Shown here in pieces: positions 1 through 11,752 of a stretch of 64,000 nt of DNA. Under the pieces are notes generated by a model. It did no database searches and was not told the origin of the DNA. It saw only the letters and a list, made by a program, of their open reading frames with translations. Origin of the DNA: Deroplatys truncata (taxonomy: Eukaryota; Arthropoda; Insecta; Mantodea; Mantidae); the NCBI GenBank assembly GCA_030765065.1, contig CM060978.1, positions 110,231,192-110,295,191 on the forward strand, written 5' to 3'. Both the position numbers and the translations under genes were made by a program. The first letter of the stretch is position 1. Each line of letters opens with the position of its first letter.

Positions 1-615
1 ATAGTTTTGGAAATATTGTACAGTCTCAACTTAAATGGTCCACCCTGTATACACAGCAACATTTATTCCGTGTGCTTAATCTGCCTCATCATTGTATTCA
101 TGTACCTACTACATTGGTACTGTACGCGGTGGATCAGAAATCAAGTTACAATGGTAGAACTTTTCTTTTATCTGAAAAATTGGTTATACTGGACTGATAC
201 GCACCCCAAGTGGACAGATTTGTGCAATATGCAAGGGGCAAGAAAGCTGATGGTTTGGTGTGGTTATACACAACGGCTATAAGTCGGATAGATCGTCGAG
301 GGTTGCTGTGTGGCTAGCACGGTTACACGATCTAATATTCTTAAATTATTATTTGTGAAATTACTTCAAGGTCATGATGCACGCCAAGAAGATTAAACAT
401 GGACCACAGCGTTAAGTTTTGATTTGAGTTGCGTAAGCCCGATTTGTATTCCTCATTAGATTTATATTGGTATCTTCTAACATATGCAACTTAAAGCTCA
501 ATGGTCCACAACGATATCTCATTACAAAAGAAATATTATGCAAATTTCTCTAAGCAAAAATTAATGTGTTACAAGCACACAGCTTTCACTATGCACAATC
601 ATTTATTAATCTATT
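1..615. other. No gene seen
   Basis: AT-rich sequence with no recognisable coding region or RNA gene. The 91-codon open frame near the start has no family likeness or conserved motif that I recognise. Confidence 0.5.
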
Positions 616-1276
616 ACTTTCTCACCTACGTACAGTAGGTAGGGAAATATTGTATTCCACCCAAAAATTCGATTTCGAGATTTCACCGGAAATATATGTT
701 GAGGTCCCCTGAAAAAAAAGGGGGGAAAAAAGCGTTTCTAGAAGAAGGTCCACGTGCGCGCGCGTGTGTGTCTGTGAAAATCATAACTCAAAAACAAAAG
801 TCAGATAAATACCAGACTTGGTATTCGAGTTTAGTATCTCTTAAGGATGCGACACGAAGATTTTCAAGAAAATTCCCCACCCCAAACTACCCTTTACATA
901 CAACATTTTTCGAAAATTTTTATTTTCTAAAATTGGTTCTAACGATTTTGATTAAAATACCATATATGAAAGATACTTACATGGCAGATAAAATGTATAT
1001 ATTGAATTTTCTGAGAATAGCCTTTCATTCGGAAGTAAATTTGTGTAATTTTGTATAACTTGTAAACGTTAAGCGATAGACGAAAACGTACCACAGGAAA
1101 ATGTAGATATCTTTAAAACACAGTTTACTTAATATAGTTTTTTGTGCATAAGCCGTTTCTAGATACCCGTTATTAAAGGTTCGAATTGTTCATTTCTTGG
1201 CCGTTCTCTCAAAGTCCTTTTGAGATAGCATTTGAGATAGGGGGTAGAGAAAGTCATGTGAATGTATCACATCAGA
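616..1276 (-). repeat. Family A repeat, copy A1 (internally deleted)
   Basis: Reverse-oriented copy of the window's main interspersed repeat. It starts with the tail end (ACTTTCTC, then a hairpin-like stretch and the shared block CCACCCAAAAATTCGAT) and ends with the reverse complement of the head (AGAGAAAGTCATGTGA...CATCAGA). The tail half includes the conserved short CG/TG tract and the block around CGATTTTGATTAAAAT. About 280 bases of the head half are missing compared with the best copy at 58177-59118. It is non-coding: the 120-codon frame inside it is not shared by other copies. Confidence 0.8.
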
Positions 1277-2180
1277 ATTTTTTTATATCTATTCCACGAA
1301 TCTATAATAATATTGTGTGTGTGTGTGATCTAGGAAATCATCAACGGGTTTTGATAATTCCTTCACCATTGAAAAGCACAACAAAGATTTTAAAACCAGA
1401 GGTTAGTGTGGGGGGGGGAAGATTTTCATATTCATGTCAACCAATTTTATACGGTATTCGTTGAATATCGTAGTATATCTGCGAACATGGCAAATTTTAA
1501 TTACTTCTAGCCCAAAAGCGTAAATGGGGAGGCCTAAAATCTTTTAAAATGGAGTTATTGCAGAAGGAGTTGTATATTGTGTTCATATAATCAATTTTTT
1601 CTCTGATTTCGCTGAACTTTGTTAGCAAGAGGTATTGTTTGCTATGATTTTGACAAAAAATTGTACTTTTGGGTTTTAAAATTTGAAAAACTTCCGCTAC
1701 TCTAGTTTCAATCCTTATTTTCAACCCCAACCTGAAAAGAAAAGAAAAACGCTCTTTGGCCTATCTACACACCCAACCAAAATTGTAGACTACGTTAACA
1801 CTCTGAAAAACCACCCCTACCATATTTTCAACCCCCTATGTATAAATCTGCTGTTTAATCATCTGGTCAAAATATAAAATCATGCTATAGGAATTGACTA
1901 AAATCACACATTACCTCATAAATTCTCAAAACTGCCTAACCCTTATTTTTAATGATATAATACCTCGGTATGTTTACCTTTTGTTTTTAACTCCTTATAG
2001 ACAAAACTATTTAGCTTGGCTAATTTGGGGACAAATTTATGCTGCACCTTTTGTACACATTTGCACCATTTGGCTAATCTGCACAAAACTTTGGGCATTT
2101 ACTCTTTAAGCACAAGTAAAAATAACTGCAGGTTACTCAAGATTCAAAAACCATCCCTGTCTTTACTTGCACCCCCATAA
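1277..2180 (+). repeat. Family C repeat, copy C1
   Basis: This stretch resembles 28655-29560 in order and content. Shared blocks include GGGTTTTGATAATTC followed by a GAAAAGCA motif, AAATGGGGAGG followed by an AAAAT run, and a final series of lines with CATTTG-GTCAAA-type motifs and pyrimidine-rich ACCACCCCTACC. No protein is conserved. The two copies differ by many substitutions and small indels, so the family looks old. Confidence 0.55.
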
Positions 2181-3042
2181 TTACAAAATGAGTATTTATT
2201 TACATTGTCATGCTTTCGACTGTGGACAAAGTGAAAACTATTAATTTTATGGAAAAGAATATTTACGCTTTTTCAGTATTTATTTTTATGTGCCTGAAAA
2301 TGTAATAAAAATAAAAAACAAATCTTTCTATGCAGAGCGTGTTGTGTACTGAAAAGTACTAAAAATTAAAGAGGAAAAACCATCATTTAAGACATTTTTA
2401 AGCATAAAATGGTTCTGACACATTATTAATCTCAAAAAGGCACGTAAAGATCAAAATGGATTTTGTAAATACAGTGTTCAAATCGTAATAATACCTTTAA
2501 ATCTGATATTTTCACATTTTTTCTAAAGTTCGTTCAGCAGCCCCCTAAAACGCGTTACAGTCTGTAAAAGTACCCTGGGAATTGAGGAGCCCAAGAAAGG
2601 GAGATGCGAAATCGAAAGCGGTTCCCATGGATGTTCGCATTTTGGAGCTAACTACGTTTGTCTGCATTTCAACAAAAGATGTAAAAATGTTCCAAAAATA
2701 TGCACATAATATTCATCCTTCATAAAGCTCTGAGTTGATCTTGAAAACGGGTTCAGTTCCTGTTTATCCAGTGTGCCCATGGAATATTTTGCGAACCCTT
2801 GCTACCTGGGACATAGAAACAGCCTGTCCAGCGAGTCAATCCCCATCCCAAGGGACTAACTGTCGAGCAATTTGCTAAGACATTCTTTTAAATTCAGAAG
2901 AAAACGTAGTTGATCCGGTTAATCCACCACAATGTTTCCATACATTATGTACGGCGTATAAGAAGGTAAATAGAATTGGTGTTTATAAAGACAACTAAAA
3001 TAAGAATGGAAATGAAACAAAGGCAAAAGCTAGGAATGTCAT

Positions 3043-3045
<3 letters not shown>
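2181..3045. other. No gene seen
   Basis: Unremarkable AT-rich sequence; no coding, RNA or repeat signal that I can support. Confidence 0.4.

Positions 3046-3088
<43 letters not shown>
3046..3088 (+). repeat. (CT)n microsatellite
   Basis: About 21 uninterrupted CT units followed by a G-rich stretch. An apparent 76-residue protein across it is only a serine-leucine translation of the microsatellite. Confidence 0.95.
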
Positions 3089-3092
<4 letters not shown>

Positions 3093-3504
3093 GGGGGAGG
3101 GGGACCAGTGAAGCGTAAAATACATCTTCACTATCTTAAGTCCACACTTGTGCTACATTCAGCAATTTTATTTTTGAATAATATTTGTTATGTACATATA
3201 TCATAGCAACGCTCAAGAGCACGAGCAGAATTCAACGAAAAAGGCGCATATTTTCACATATAAGTGTAAAACGACCTGCTTTATTGCGGAACTAGAAGTT
3301 ATTGCACACATGGCGGAGTTTGTTCACGCAATTTTTTGCATTTGGAGTGAGGCAAAACTTCGTAATTAATGCAAATTAGTATTTTCTTTCCTTGAGAAGC
3401 GGCCTCGTTTTCACTAACACTACTTTCAGTTCGTATTATCGATAAGTACAAGAATTATACTCCTTATTCAAAAACTCTAATGTGTTTACATTCGCATTAA
3501 GTTT

Positions 3505-3788
3505 CTCTAACAATTCTTTTAATTCTTTCAAGGATTAAGGAATCCTTACCCAAATCTCTCCTTCCAGTTGGTTGATAGTTCTTTTCCTCTTATATAATCT
3601 ATTATGTGACTTTAATCTATGTTTTTTTGTTTTATTTTAAGATCATTTATCCTCTCTATAACTGCAAATATATTTGAATCTCATCTTATAGTCTCATTTT
3701 TTATTTTATCAATTCTCATATATCCTCTTACATATCTCATACGCTTCATTTCCACAGACTGAACATTCTCTCTTTATACACGCGCACG

Positions 3789-3843
<55 letters not shown>

Positions 3844-4035
3844 AATGTACATACGATCATGCTGTTATTATTGTCCAGTATTCGGAACCATATGTAAGTG
3901 TAGACGCAGCAGTGACCTTTTAAGTTCAATTATGTTTCTTTTCTAGTTTTTCTCCCTAAAGTTCTTCTAATTCATCCACGAATGGTTTGGAAATTTTACG
4001 ATATTAAATACCAAATCTGCTATTGGCTGTGCTTT
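3505..4035 (-). pseudogene. LINE reverse-transcriptase C-terminal remnant
   Basis: Read on the minus strand, scattered frames give the post-RT region of an insect non-LTR element: a TLTYGSEYWT-like stretch near 3880-3900, then EMKRMRYVRGYMRIDKI and an RNETIR-like stretch near 3700-3750, then an ERI... segment. The same order (GSESWAIT, EMKFLRYVKGCTRADKI) occurs in the LINE at 52960-54929, so both belong to one family. The minus-strand 3' end, CTTAATCCTTGAAAGAA near 3524-3542, also matches the LINE's end. The frame is broken by stops, frameshifts and a (CA)n expansion. It is a 5'-truncated dead copy with no function. Family membership is clear; clade (RTE-like or Jockey-like) is not resolved. 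Confidence 0.7.
3781..3842 (+). repeat. (CG/CA)n microsatellite inside LINE remnant
   Basis: ACGCGC units grade into about 22 CA units. The tract splits the LINE remnant: the GSEYWT-like part lies on one side and the EMKRMRY part on the other. Confidence 0.9.
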
Positions 4036-4054
4036 TCAACTTTTAGTTATAGCG

Positions 4055-4056
<2 letters not shown>

Positions 4057-4091
<35 letters not shown>

Positions 4092-4101
4092 ACACACACA
4101 C
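4057..4101 (+). repeat. (CA)n microsatellite
   Basis: About 22 CA units with a single TA interruption. Confidence 0.95.
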
Positions 4102-4702
4102 CCTGTACGGATTTCCCCCAAAACGTGTAATTTAAATGAAATCTAAGTATCGTTGAATTTTTGGTTGAAATACGCTTCTTCCTCTGATTAGCACTGACAA
4201 GGCGTAGAAAAGTAAAAATAAGGCACTTTATTAAGAACTGATGATTGTTATTCAGAACAAGCAGTTATTCGACTGTGGAATCCTACATCACCACTACGGC
4301 TCACAAGATTCGTTGATAAATTAGCCATTATGGTACAAAGAACAACTTTAAAAATGATATCATCTTGTAGAACTTTAAGATGTGCTAACTTTTTGTGACA
4401 ATAACACGTAACAGCATTACAATTAATAACACTGTGACAAATTTTACATATTATATGTAACTTTATGATCCGTTCAATGTAAGTATCCTTTCAAAAAGGT
4501 AAATTAATGTTGTATACAATTTGTAGTTTTTTTAAAGAATGTCTAATGTATAAAATATGTTAATGCAGTAAAACAATGGAAATACTATTAGCAACAGAAT
4601 AATGAAGTCTTTGCCAGTGCAAGATCTCAGCAGGGCGTGTGCTCCAACAAGTAAGTACAATTATTCATAAGTATGTACGGGTGTATGTAGAATAGGTAGG
4701 AT

Positions 4703-4997
4703 GTCGTCCTCCGTAATGTAGTAGTTACCATGCTAACCTCTAGTTCCCGAGGTCGCGGGTTCAAACCCGGCGGATGGCGATGGATTTTTTTCGGGCGTAA
4801 AAATCCTTAGCATGGCTTCCTTCCGAAGGGAAGTAAAGCCGGTGGTCCCGTGTCGTAGATTTACGGCATGTAAAAGAACCTCAAGCTTGTTAAAGAGGCC
4901 TCTAGCAAAATTAACGGTCTTTCACGCCCAATATAGAATGGGACGCTAAGGACCGCAGGAGTTAAAGAGCGTCCATAAATAAAACTCAATTTAACTA
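4703..4997 (+). repeat. SINE1, full-length copy
   Basis: tRNA-derived SINE. The head starts GTCGTCCTCCGT and carries a pol III B box, GGGTTCAAACCC, at 4757-4768. The body holds the family core GTCGTAGATTTACGGCATG and ends AATAAAACTCAATTTAA. It is flanked by a 7-base direct repeat GTAGGAT (4696-4702 and 4998-5004), consistent with target-primed insertion. Four more copies in this window (11.5, 17.4, 48.3 and 57.2 kb) share the core. The 61-codon reverse frame inside it is not a gene. Confidence 0.88.
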
Positions 4998-5004
4998 GTA
5001 GGAT

Positions 5005-6169
5005 ATAGCTTACGAAGCAATGACAGGATGTACTTACTCTCTCCAATCAAGAAAGAAGCAAGTATTTAATTCAGAAACTTAATTTACAGGTACTCATATG
5101 CAATCACCAGCTGAATTGCATCAATCAAGTTCAGGACATTAATGGGAATGAACCTAGCGGAAGATAACATTGGACTACGAAAGAAGCGATAAGAAGAAGA
5201 AAGCAGCAGCATCAGGGTTTTAGGGCGCACAACTGCATTGAAGATAAAAGAGTATTACTAATGTTGTAAGCGGCTAAATAACAAATATAGGCTAGAGTGC
5301 ATTACCCTACCTCTCTCGTATTAACTATAACATTTATGTAAAATATTATATCTTCTAAACGCTGTCTCGCCACTGAGTATTTTAAATGCTGATCTTGGAA
5401 TTCCTTGTTAAGTTTTGACGTAAACATATGATAACATTTTTTGAAAAGGTATCCCGAAATTTCAAAGATAATACAAATAATTCATATTTGATATACTTGA
5501 ATGGGAGAGAAAGAAGGAAACAATTCCATTTTTGGACCAAAACAAACGGAGATGATAGCTATTTTGTTTCCCTAGCAAAGCCGCAGCCTTTGATAAAAGG
5601 AAAGGAAATACTATAATAGCCACAAACATTAAAATGAGATTATTGTGAAGACTTTGAAAACACTGTATCATGACATACATCCTTGTAGTCTGTTAATGAC
5701 AAACGTTCAGATATTGATGAATAAACAAACATTTGCTTCAAATTAGAGTTTTGAGGTTTGCTCTTAAGTAAAATAGATCGTAACTTATCTATTTCAACAA
5801 TAATTAATTGTTAAAACGTGTTTGTCATAATACTACATTTATGTTAATGGTAGTAACTAGTTATTTATGTATTGTTGAGTTAAGTGAAGTTTAAACACTG
5901 TATTATGTTACATTTATTTACATCGAAGTTCATCTCAGATCGAAAAGGAACAACGTTCCTCAAAGATATATTATTGTTCGTATATATTTATATAAACTCT
6001 TGTTCCATGACCGTTGTCAGAGTTATACTGCATGAGAGTTCAATAAATAGTATTTTTAATTATTAGTTTCTTCTCTAAAAACTCTTTCTTTCTTTCGTTG
6101 CCGAAACCTATATTCTATGGAATCTTTTCCTTCTTGCTCTCACCCAATCAGGTGTTACTCTACCATTCA
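5005..6169. other. No gene seen
   Basis: AT-rich, with short purine runs (GAAGAAGAAAG near 5193) that could be an old retroposon tail. No supported coding region. Confidence 0.4.
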
Positions 6170-6215
6170 CTGAAGATAGAGGAAATATTACAGTCCACCC
6201 AAAAATTATTGCATT
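6170..6215 (-). repeat. Family A tail fragment
   Basis: A short stretch with AGAGGAAATATTACAGTCCA followed by CCCAAAAATT matches the inner tail of family A in reverse orientation; the rest of the element is absent. Confidence 0.45.
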
Positions 6216-6444
6216 ATTACTTCTTTTGTATGACACCCTTGATAAGTACTTTCTGGTACTATATCTTATCATCATTGATTTGTAGTTAAAATTAAAACTA
6301 ATATTCCTAAAAATATTAGTGTTTCATTAAATTCGAGGTTTCTCTGGAAATGCACATTTTGAAGTATCCTGTATAAAAAGTACTTTTAGAAAAAGGAATG
6401 AGAATAAATGAGGGGGAGGGAGAGAGAAGGAGAGGGAGGAAGCT

Positions 6445-6487
<43 letters not shown>
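6445..6487 (+). repeat. (TG)n(AG)n compound microsatellite
   Basis: About 9 TG units pass directly into about 12 AG units, 18 bases before the fold-back element. The same TG-to-AG compound occurs at 46765-46822. Confidence 0.95.
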
Positions 6488-6505
6488 ACAAAGCTTAATT
6501 AAAAA

Positions 6506-7595
6506 TCTGATGTGTTACACTCACATGACTTTCTTTACTCTTGTACAAACTATTTTTACAAACTCTTATTCTCCGTCTATTTCATATTAATCGAGTTAAA
6601 CATTTGCAGAAACGATCTTTTAACATGCAAAGAGAATTAGATTTTACACATAGCGGCCAGTTCTAAAAATATTTGACTATCGCTTAAGGCATACTATGTT
6701 CCCCTTGTTTTGTATTTGCAAGGGTAATATAGAAATACAGTAGCCTTTAAGCATAGAAATATCTCTTAATAGCTGGTTGCTATGTGCAGCACCATTCTCT
6801 TTAGCCACAGATTAATACTCTTTGCATATCCAAGACAAAAAAAAAAATGAATAACGAATTCCCATTTGAGAAAATTATTGAAAAATTTAAGGGAATAACA
6901 AGCAATATCTCGAAAATGGTTCACTCAACAACAAAAATGTATATGGCATAAATTGTGTATTTTAACGCGATCTACATTTCTTGTATGTCATATACATTTT
7001 TTTGTTGAATGAACCATTTTTGAGATATTACTTGTTATTCCCTTAAATTTTTCAATATTTTCTCAAATGGGAATTCGTTATTCTTTTTTTTTTGTCTTGG
7101 ATATGCAAAGAGTATTAATCTGTGGGAAACGGAATGGTGCTGCACCTAGCAACCAGCTATTAAGAGATATGTATGTGCTTAAAGGGTACTGCTTTTGCAT
7201 ATTGCCCTTGTAAATATATATTCCCCTTACATCTACAAGAAAATAAGCGAAAAGACAGAGTCTGCAAATGTTTATCTCGATTAACATGAAGTAGATGGAG
7301 AATAAGCGTTTGTAAAAATAGTTTGTTTAAAAGTAGAGAAAGTCATGTGAGTGTAATACATCAGATTTTTATATTGGCGTTGCAAATACAAAACAATTGG
7401 AGCATAGTACGCCTTAAGCGACAGTCAAATATTTTTAGAACTGGTCGCTATGTGTAAAATGTAATTCTCTTTGCATGTCAAAAGATCGTTTCTGCAAATG
7501 TTTATCTCGATTAATATGAAATAGATGGAGAGTAAGAGTTTGTAAAAATAGTTTGTACAAGAGCAGAGAAAGTCATGTGAGTGTAGCACATCAGA
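6506..7595. mobile_element. Fold-back family A element (A2)
   Basis: The left arm (6506-6951) begins TCTGATGTGTTACACTCACA, as other family A heads do. It is repeated as its reverse complement in the right arm (6981-7595), which ends ...GTAGCACATCAGA. The arms match across blocks such as GAATTCCCATTTGAGAAAAT and GGTTCACTCAACAACAAAAA, with a spacer of about 30 bases near 6952-6980. The right arm holds an additional reverse head at 7211-7380, after which the pairing with the left arm resumes. There is no coding capacity. The arms are asymmetric (about 445 and 615 bases) because of that extra head. Confidence 0.85.
7211..7380 (-). repeat. Extra family A head inside fold-back arm
   Basis: The segment contains the reverse complement of a complete head, ending AAGTCATGTGAGTGTAATAC then ATCAGA near 7373. 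It has no partner in the left arm. The same sequence, in forward orientation, forms the head of copy A20 near 58177-58345, so it is a genuine alternative head rather than unrelated filler. Confidence 0.7.
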
Positions 7596-7714
7596 TTTTT
7601 CTTAATTTATATTTATATACATTTTCGGGTTTTCTATGTACATACATTTTTGCCGCACCCAGGAGTACAGTTTTAACATCATCGCATTACTTTTCTCCTT
7701 TCTTGCCTGTTGGA

Positions 7715-8050
7715 TCATAAATCTTCCTCAATTTCCCAAACCAACATTGCCCCTCTAAATCTGAATTCACGTGCTATGTCTTTTCTCCTCCTTCCTAGTG
7801 GCGTCCACTCCATTATTGTTTTGGGTAATCTTTCATCTTCCATTCCTTTAGCATGCCCATGCCTTTCTAATTGTTTCTGTTGATTAAAATCTAAAACTGA
7901 ATTTTGAACATTAATATTTCCTTTTATAATCTCATTTCTATTATTTTCCTTTTAGATATCCTAGCAGATATCTTCCAATAATCCATTTTTGTTGCCAATA
8001 ATTTTCTTTTTAACGGATAGCCATAGGTTATAATACTTCCATTTTTTTAA
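7715..8050 (-). pseudogene. LINE C-terminal remnant (second family)
   Basis: On the minus strand an almost continuous frame reads DYWKISARISKRK, then RHGHAKGMEDERLPKTIMEW, then TPLGRRRKD, and ends WEIEEDL-stop at 7715. This is the usual end of insect non-LTR retrotransposon ORF2 after the RT, where a GH..RM..ERLPK motif precedes a G+R-rich tail. No RT core remains upstream, so the copy is 5'-truncated, with at least one frameshift and one stop. It differs from the family at 3505-4035 and 52960-54929, which carries a VDRMTDDRIP motif instead. Confidence 0.72.
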
Positions 8051-8874
8051 AAATGTTAGTTTTAGTTTCTTTTGAAACCTGTTTATGCCATAATATACTA
8101 TTCAAAGTAGGTATAGAATACTTTCTTTCCTTTCTTTTTTTTATAACAAGTTAATAAATATTATGACAAGAAAGAAAATTCTAGAAGACATAAATCTTTC
8201 AAATTCGAGAAGAGAGAGAGAAAGAAAACTATATTCCGGTCTGTTCGACCTTTAAAATCTTATATGATCTGAGTTTACACCTGGTGAGCCAGGTTGGTTT
8301 CAAGTTACAGATAGTTTACTGCAGGAAAAATGCACAGTTCATTAAAATACGTAACGTATGTCAAGTACATTTCCGAAATATTTGTTGTTGTATGCTTAAC
8401 TGTTTCCAAGTTGAAGTTTGCTTTGGTGCGACATATATGAAAATGGTATTGATCTATAAGCAGTATCCCAACGGCATTCAATTGTAGAACTACCTACATC
8501 AATAAAACTAATGTCAAGGTTACCCAGATATTAAAAAAGATGGTACACTCTTAATAACTACCTCACCTCGATCTAAAATGATTGCAGTCTGTGAAGAAGT
8601 TTCAAGAATCAATATCAGGGTCTTCAAGCTGCGACTCCTGTGATAGAAGTTATCCCCGTTGAGGGTAATGCTCTGGGGCAATTAAAGACCGCTCACCTTC
8701 GAGGATGGCAGAATTACAAGTATTATTCGCTGAGATGTGCAGAGAAAGCTTATTTATTAATAAACTAGCAAAACCCAGAGCCCCGCTCGCTTTATTGTAT
8801 TAATTCTTTCCTTCCTACACTCCCTGTGTTTCCTACTGTCTCCCATTTTCAAATATCTCCCCCTTCGCCATTCT

Positions 8875-8899
8875 TCTCTCTCTCTCTCTCTCTCTCTCT
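8875..8899 (+). repeat. (CT)n microsatellite
   Basis: About 12 CT units. Confidence 0.9.
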
Positions 8900-9383
8900 G
8901 TGTACAATACGCATGTCATGTGATTTTTGAAAACAGGTAACAAAGTTATTCTGTGAGGTATAAGTAAATGTAACACATAAGTAAAATGTTTAATAGTGCA
9001 CCAACTAGCATGTGTTCCTGCGCTTGTTATGCGATCAGAACAATACTGTTCCCATGGTAACCAGTAGAAAAGAATGAAAAAACAGACATACCAGATCCAG
9101 AATTATATGTCCTACCTAGCAATGTACACGAATAACTAATGTAACTTCTTAAATATTCATCCAATCTGTAACTAGTTAAAATATAAGGAATGCTATGAAT
9201 AAAGCATTTTTATTTATTATTTTTCACAAAACTCTCAATAGGCAAAGTATTTAGATATTTGAGTTCTGCCAATTACACTTTCCCACTTTAGACTACCTTT
9301 TAGCCTATTCTCCAAGTGGGATGTAAGTTATATTATAGACCAAAACGCATAGCTATCTCTTCGGTTATTATTGGATCAAAAAG

Positions 9384-9385
<2 letters not shown>

Positions 9386-9421
<36 letters not shown>

Positions 9422-9434
9422 GCACGCACGCACG
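9386..9434 (+). repeat. (CA)n(CGCA)n microsatellite
   Basis: About 15 CA units followed by CGCA tetranucleotide repeats, the typical pattern of a microsatellite that acquired a second motif. Confidence 0.92.
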
Positions 9435-10292
9435 CTAGCAAATTTTCAACGTCTTTAGCCTCCATTCGGAAATACTTACCTATGTATAAATAATTATGAT
9501 GTATCCATCAATGATCTTAACGTTTATTGCTATTTTAATACCATAAATGCCAATAAATTACATGTTTAGATCTTATAGATCATCTAGCACACAATCTCTT
9601 TCAAAATATAAAGCTTGCCATCTGTTTGAGTAGAACGTATTATAGGATTTTAGCACCATTATCGTTTGAAATGCTCAGGGCCGATTTTGCGAAATATAAG
9701 ATTTACGTAAATTAATACAATGCTCCTAATTGCTACACAATGATGAGGGAAGTACAAAAGATTTATCCAATAATGGGCTTGTAATCTAATGGTCCACAGA
9801 AGAAAGGTCATTGCATAAAGATTTTAAACTGTTGATGCACTCCATCCTTTTTTGGAGGCTGGGTTACGCTGTGCGTTGTCCCTGAGATGGACAGTGCTTT
9901 TATTTCAAGACCAACAAGTGCTCACTAATGTAAATGCCATGTTCTCCCTGTCGGGCGCATCTCATTCTGACCATGAGACCGCTCACACCTCTGCTTCTGT
10001 TGCAATCTTTATCTGCGCCTTTCGGTGGCATTCTATTTTGTCGCATTAGCTACTCTACTAGAATACCAATAAAAGTATTTCAAATAGTTAAACACATTGA
10101 TTGCTATATGCTGACGATCAACTACTTATTTAGAATAAGAAAGTGCTTTACAGAAAGCAGTATACATCTGGCAATACATTGGAAAACTATAAAATTAGAA
10201 AATTTCTATTAAAACTTTGATGATCTACATTCTCATGGTTTCTATACCCACTCTTCTGCAAACGTTGGTTAAGACAGCTATTTAAAAAAAAA

Positions 10293-11505
10293 TTGATGTG
10301 TTATATTCACATGGCTTTTTCTACAATCTCTCACTTCTCACTTATTAGTAACTATACAAATTCCTCTTCTTTCTCCGTTTACCCTCCACGTATGTAGGGC
10401 GTACATCCCCAAGGACTTACAAGCGGTACCTGTAGTCAGAGGCCTGTCGAGGAGCAGATAGAATATCCAGGATGGGTGATCAGCCCGATGCCTGGTATGA
10501 GAGTAAGGAAGCAGATGATATGAAATGATGGTGAAATGGATTAAAGGAAACGTGATGATGGAGCAGTTGGAGAAATGAATGGCAGGAGAAACCGGAGAAC
10601 TCGGAGAAAAACCGCCAAGAGGCGGCTTTGTCCACCACAAATTCCACATGCGGCTCCCTGGGATCGAACCTTGGCGAGAGGCGAACGGTCTAAACACCTG
10701 GTCACGGCCCCCCATACAAATTATTCTTAAGAGAGTTTATTTCCCTATCTACTTCATTTTAATCGAGACAAACCTTTCCGGAAATAGGCATTACACATTT
10801 CGTTAGAGGTTCAAATGGAATAGCGATAGTCTAATATTTTAGAACTTGAACCTATATGCTAGCCTTAAAATTCTATTGTTTCCATGGCATCCTGAGAAAC
10901 AACTAAAAATCGACAGGACTTCAAAAGAATGGCGATATTGAACAATTCGAATCATTAATAACAGATATCTCATAAATGGCATATGCCAGAAGAAAAGTTA
11001 TTTGAAACAAATTTTGTATTTTAAAGAGATCTGCATTTATTGTGCATTACGTTTTCATCTATTGCTTAAAGTTTATCAGTTGTACAAGATTATATAATAT
11101 TCCTTCCGAATGAAGAGGACTTCACAGGCTATTCCCAGAAGATATACATTTTATTTGTCATTTAAATATCTTTAATATGTGGTATTTTAATAAAAATCGT
11201 TAGAGCCATTGTTTACAAAATCAAGCATTTCGAAAAATGTTCCTTTTAAAGGTAGTTTGGTGTGGGGGATTTTCTTGAACATTTTCTCGTCGCATCTTTG
11301 GAAGGTACTGAATCTAAATAGCAAGTTTAGTATTTATCCGAATTTTCGGTTTTTAGTTGTGCTCTTCATAGGCACACCCACAAAGATACACACACGGACC
11401 TGTTTCTAAAGCTGTATATTTCTTTAGGTTCAGGGGATCTCAAAACATGTATTTCGGGTGAAATCTTGACATCAGACTTTCCCTAGTTACTATATGTACT
11501 AGGTA
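10293..11505 (+). repeat. Family A repeat, copy A3, split by a SINE
   Basis: Forward copy. The head TTGATGTGTTATATTCACATG is interrupted at 10363-10713 by a SINE2 insertion and resumes with CTACTTCATTTTAATCGAGA. The middle block with GAAGAGGACTTCACAGG and AAAAATCGTTAGAGCCATTG and the tail block with TTCAGGGGATCTCAAAACAT are all present. The 3' hairpin region is decayed, and the next repeat (partial SINE1) starts a few bases later. Confidence 0.8.
10363..10713 (-). repeat. SINE2 copy inserted in A3
   Basis: A reverse-oriented tRNA-derived SINE flanked by the 9-base direct repeat ATACAAATT (10354-10362 and 10714-10722). The tRNA-like head lies at the right end; its B box on the minus strand is GGTTCGATCCC, near 10669-10679. 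The body contains the family 3' signature (GTAAGTCCTTGGGG-like) and a GA-rich 3' tail. Because its target is a family A element, it is younger than that copy. Confidence 0.88.
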
Positions 11506-11517
11506 ATATACTGATGT

Positions 11518-11650
11518 TGCCGTAAATCTACGACACGGGGCCACCGGCTTTACTTCCCTTCCGAAGGATGCCATGCTAAGGATTTTTACGCCTCTAAATT
11601 TCCACCGCCCTCCGCCGAGTTTGAACCCGCGACCAGATGGCAAGGTGGCG
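11518..11650 (-). repeat. SINE1, partial copy
   Basis: The reverse complement of the SINE1 head and core: the B-box region appears as GAGTTTGAACCCGCGACC and the core as CGTAAATCTACGACACGGGG. The 3' part present in full copies is missing. Confidence 0.8.
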
Positions 11651-11752
11651 ATCGATTATCCACCCTAGTTGTTGATCTTAAAAAAAACTCAATAACTTGC
11701 TCATACTTAGCTGCTGCATGAATTAAACGTAAGTTAAGATTCAGGTAAGATT

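Larger units (their letters stand above)
8051..10292. other. Gene-free stretch with microsatellites
   Basis: No supported gene. It contains a CT tract (8875-8899) and a CA/ACGC tract (9386-9434). The overlapping 65- and 92-codon frames near 9852-10212 lack any recognisable motif. Confidence 0.4.
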
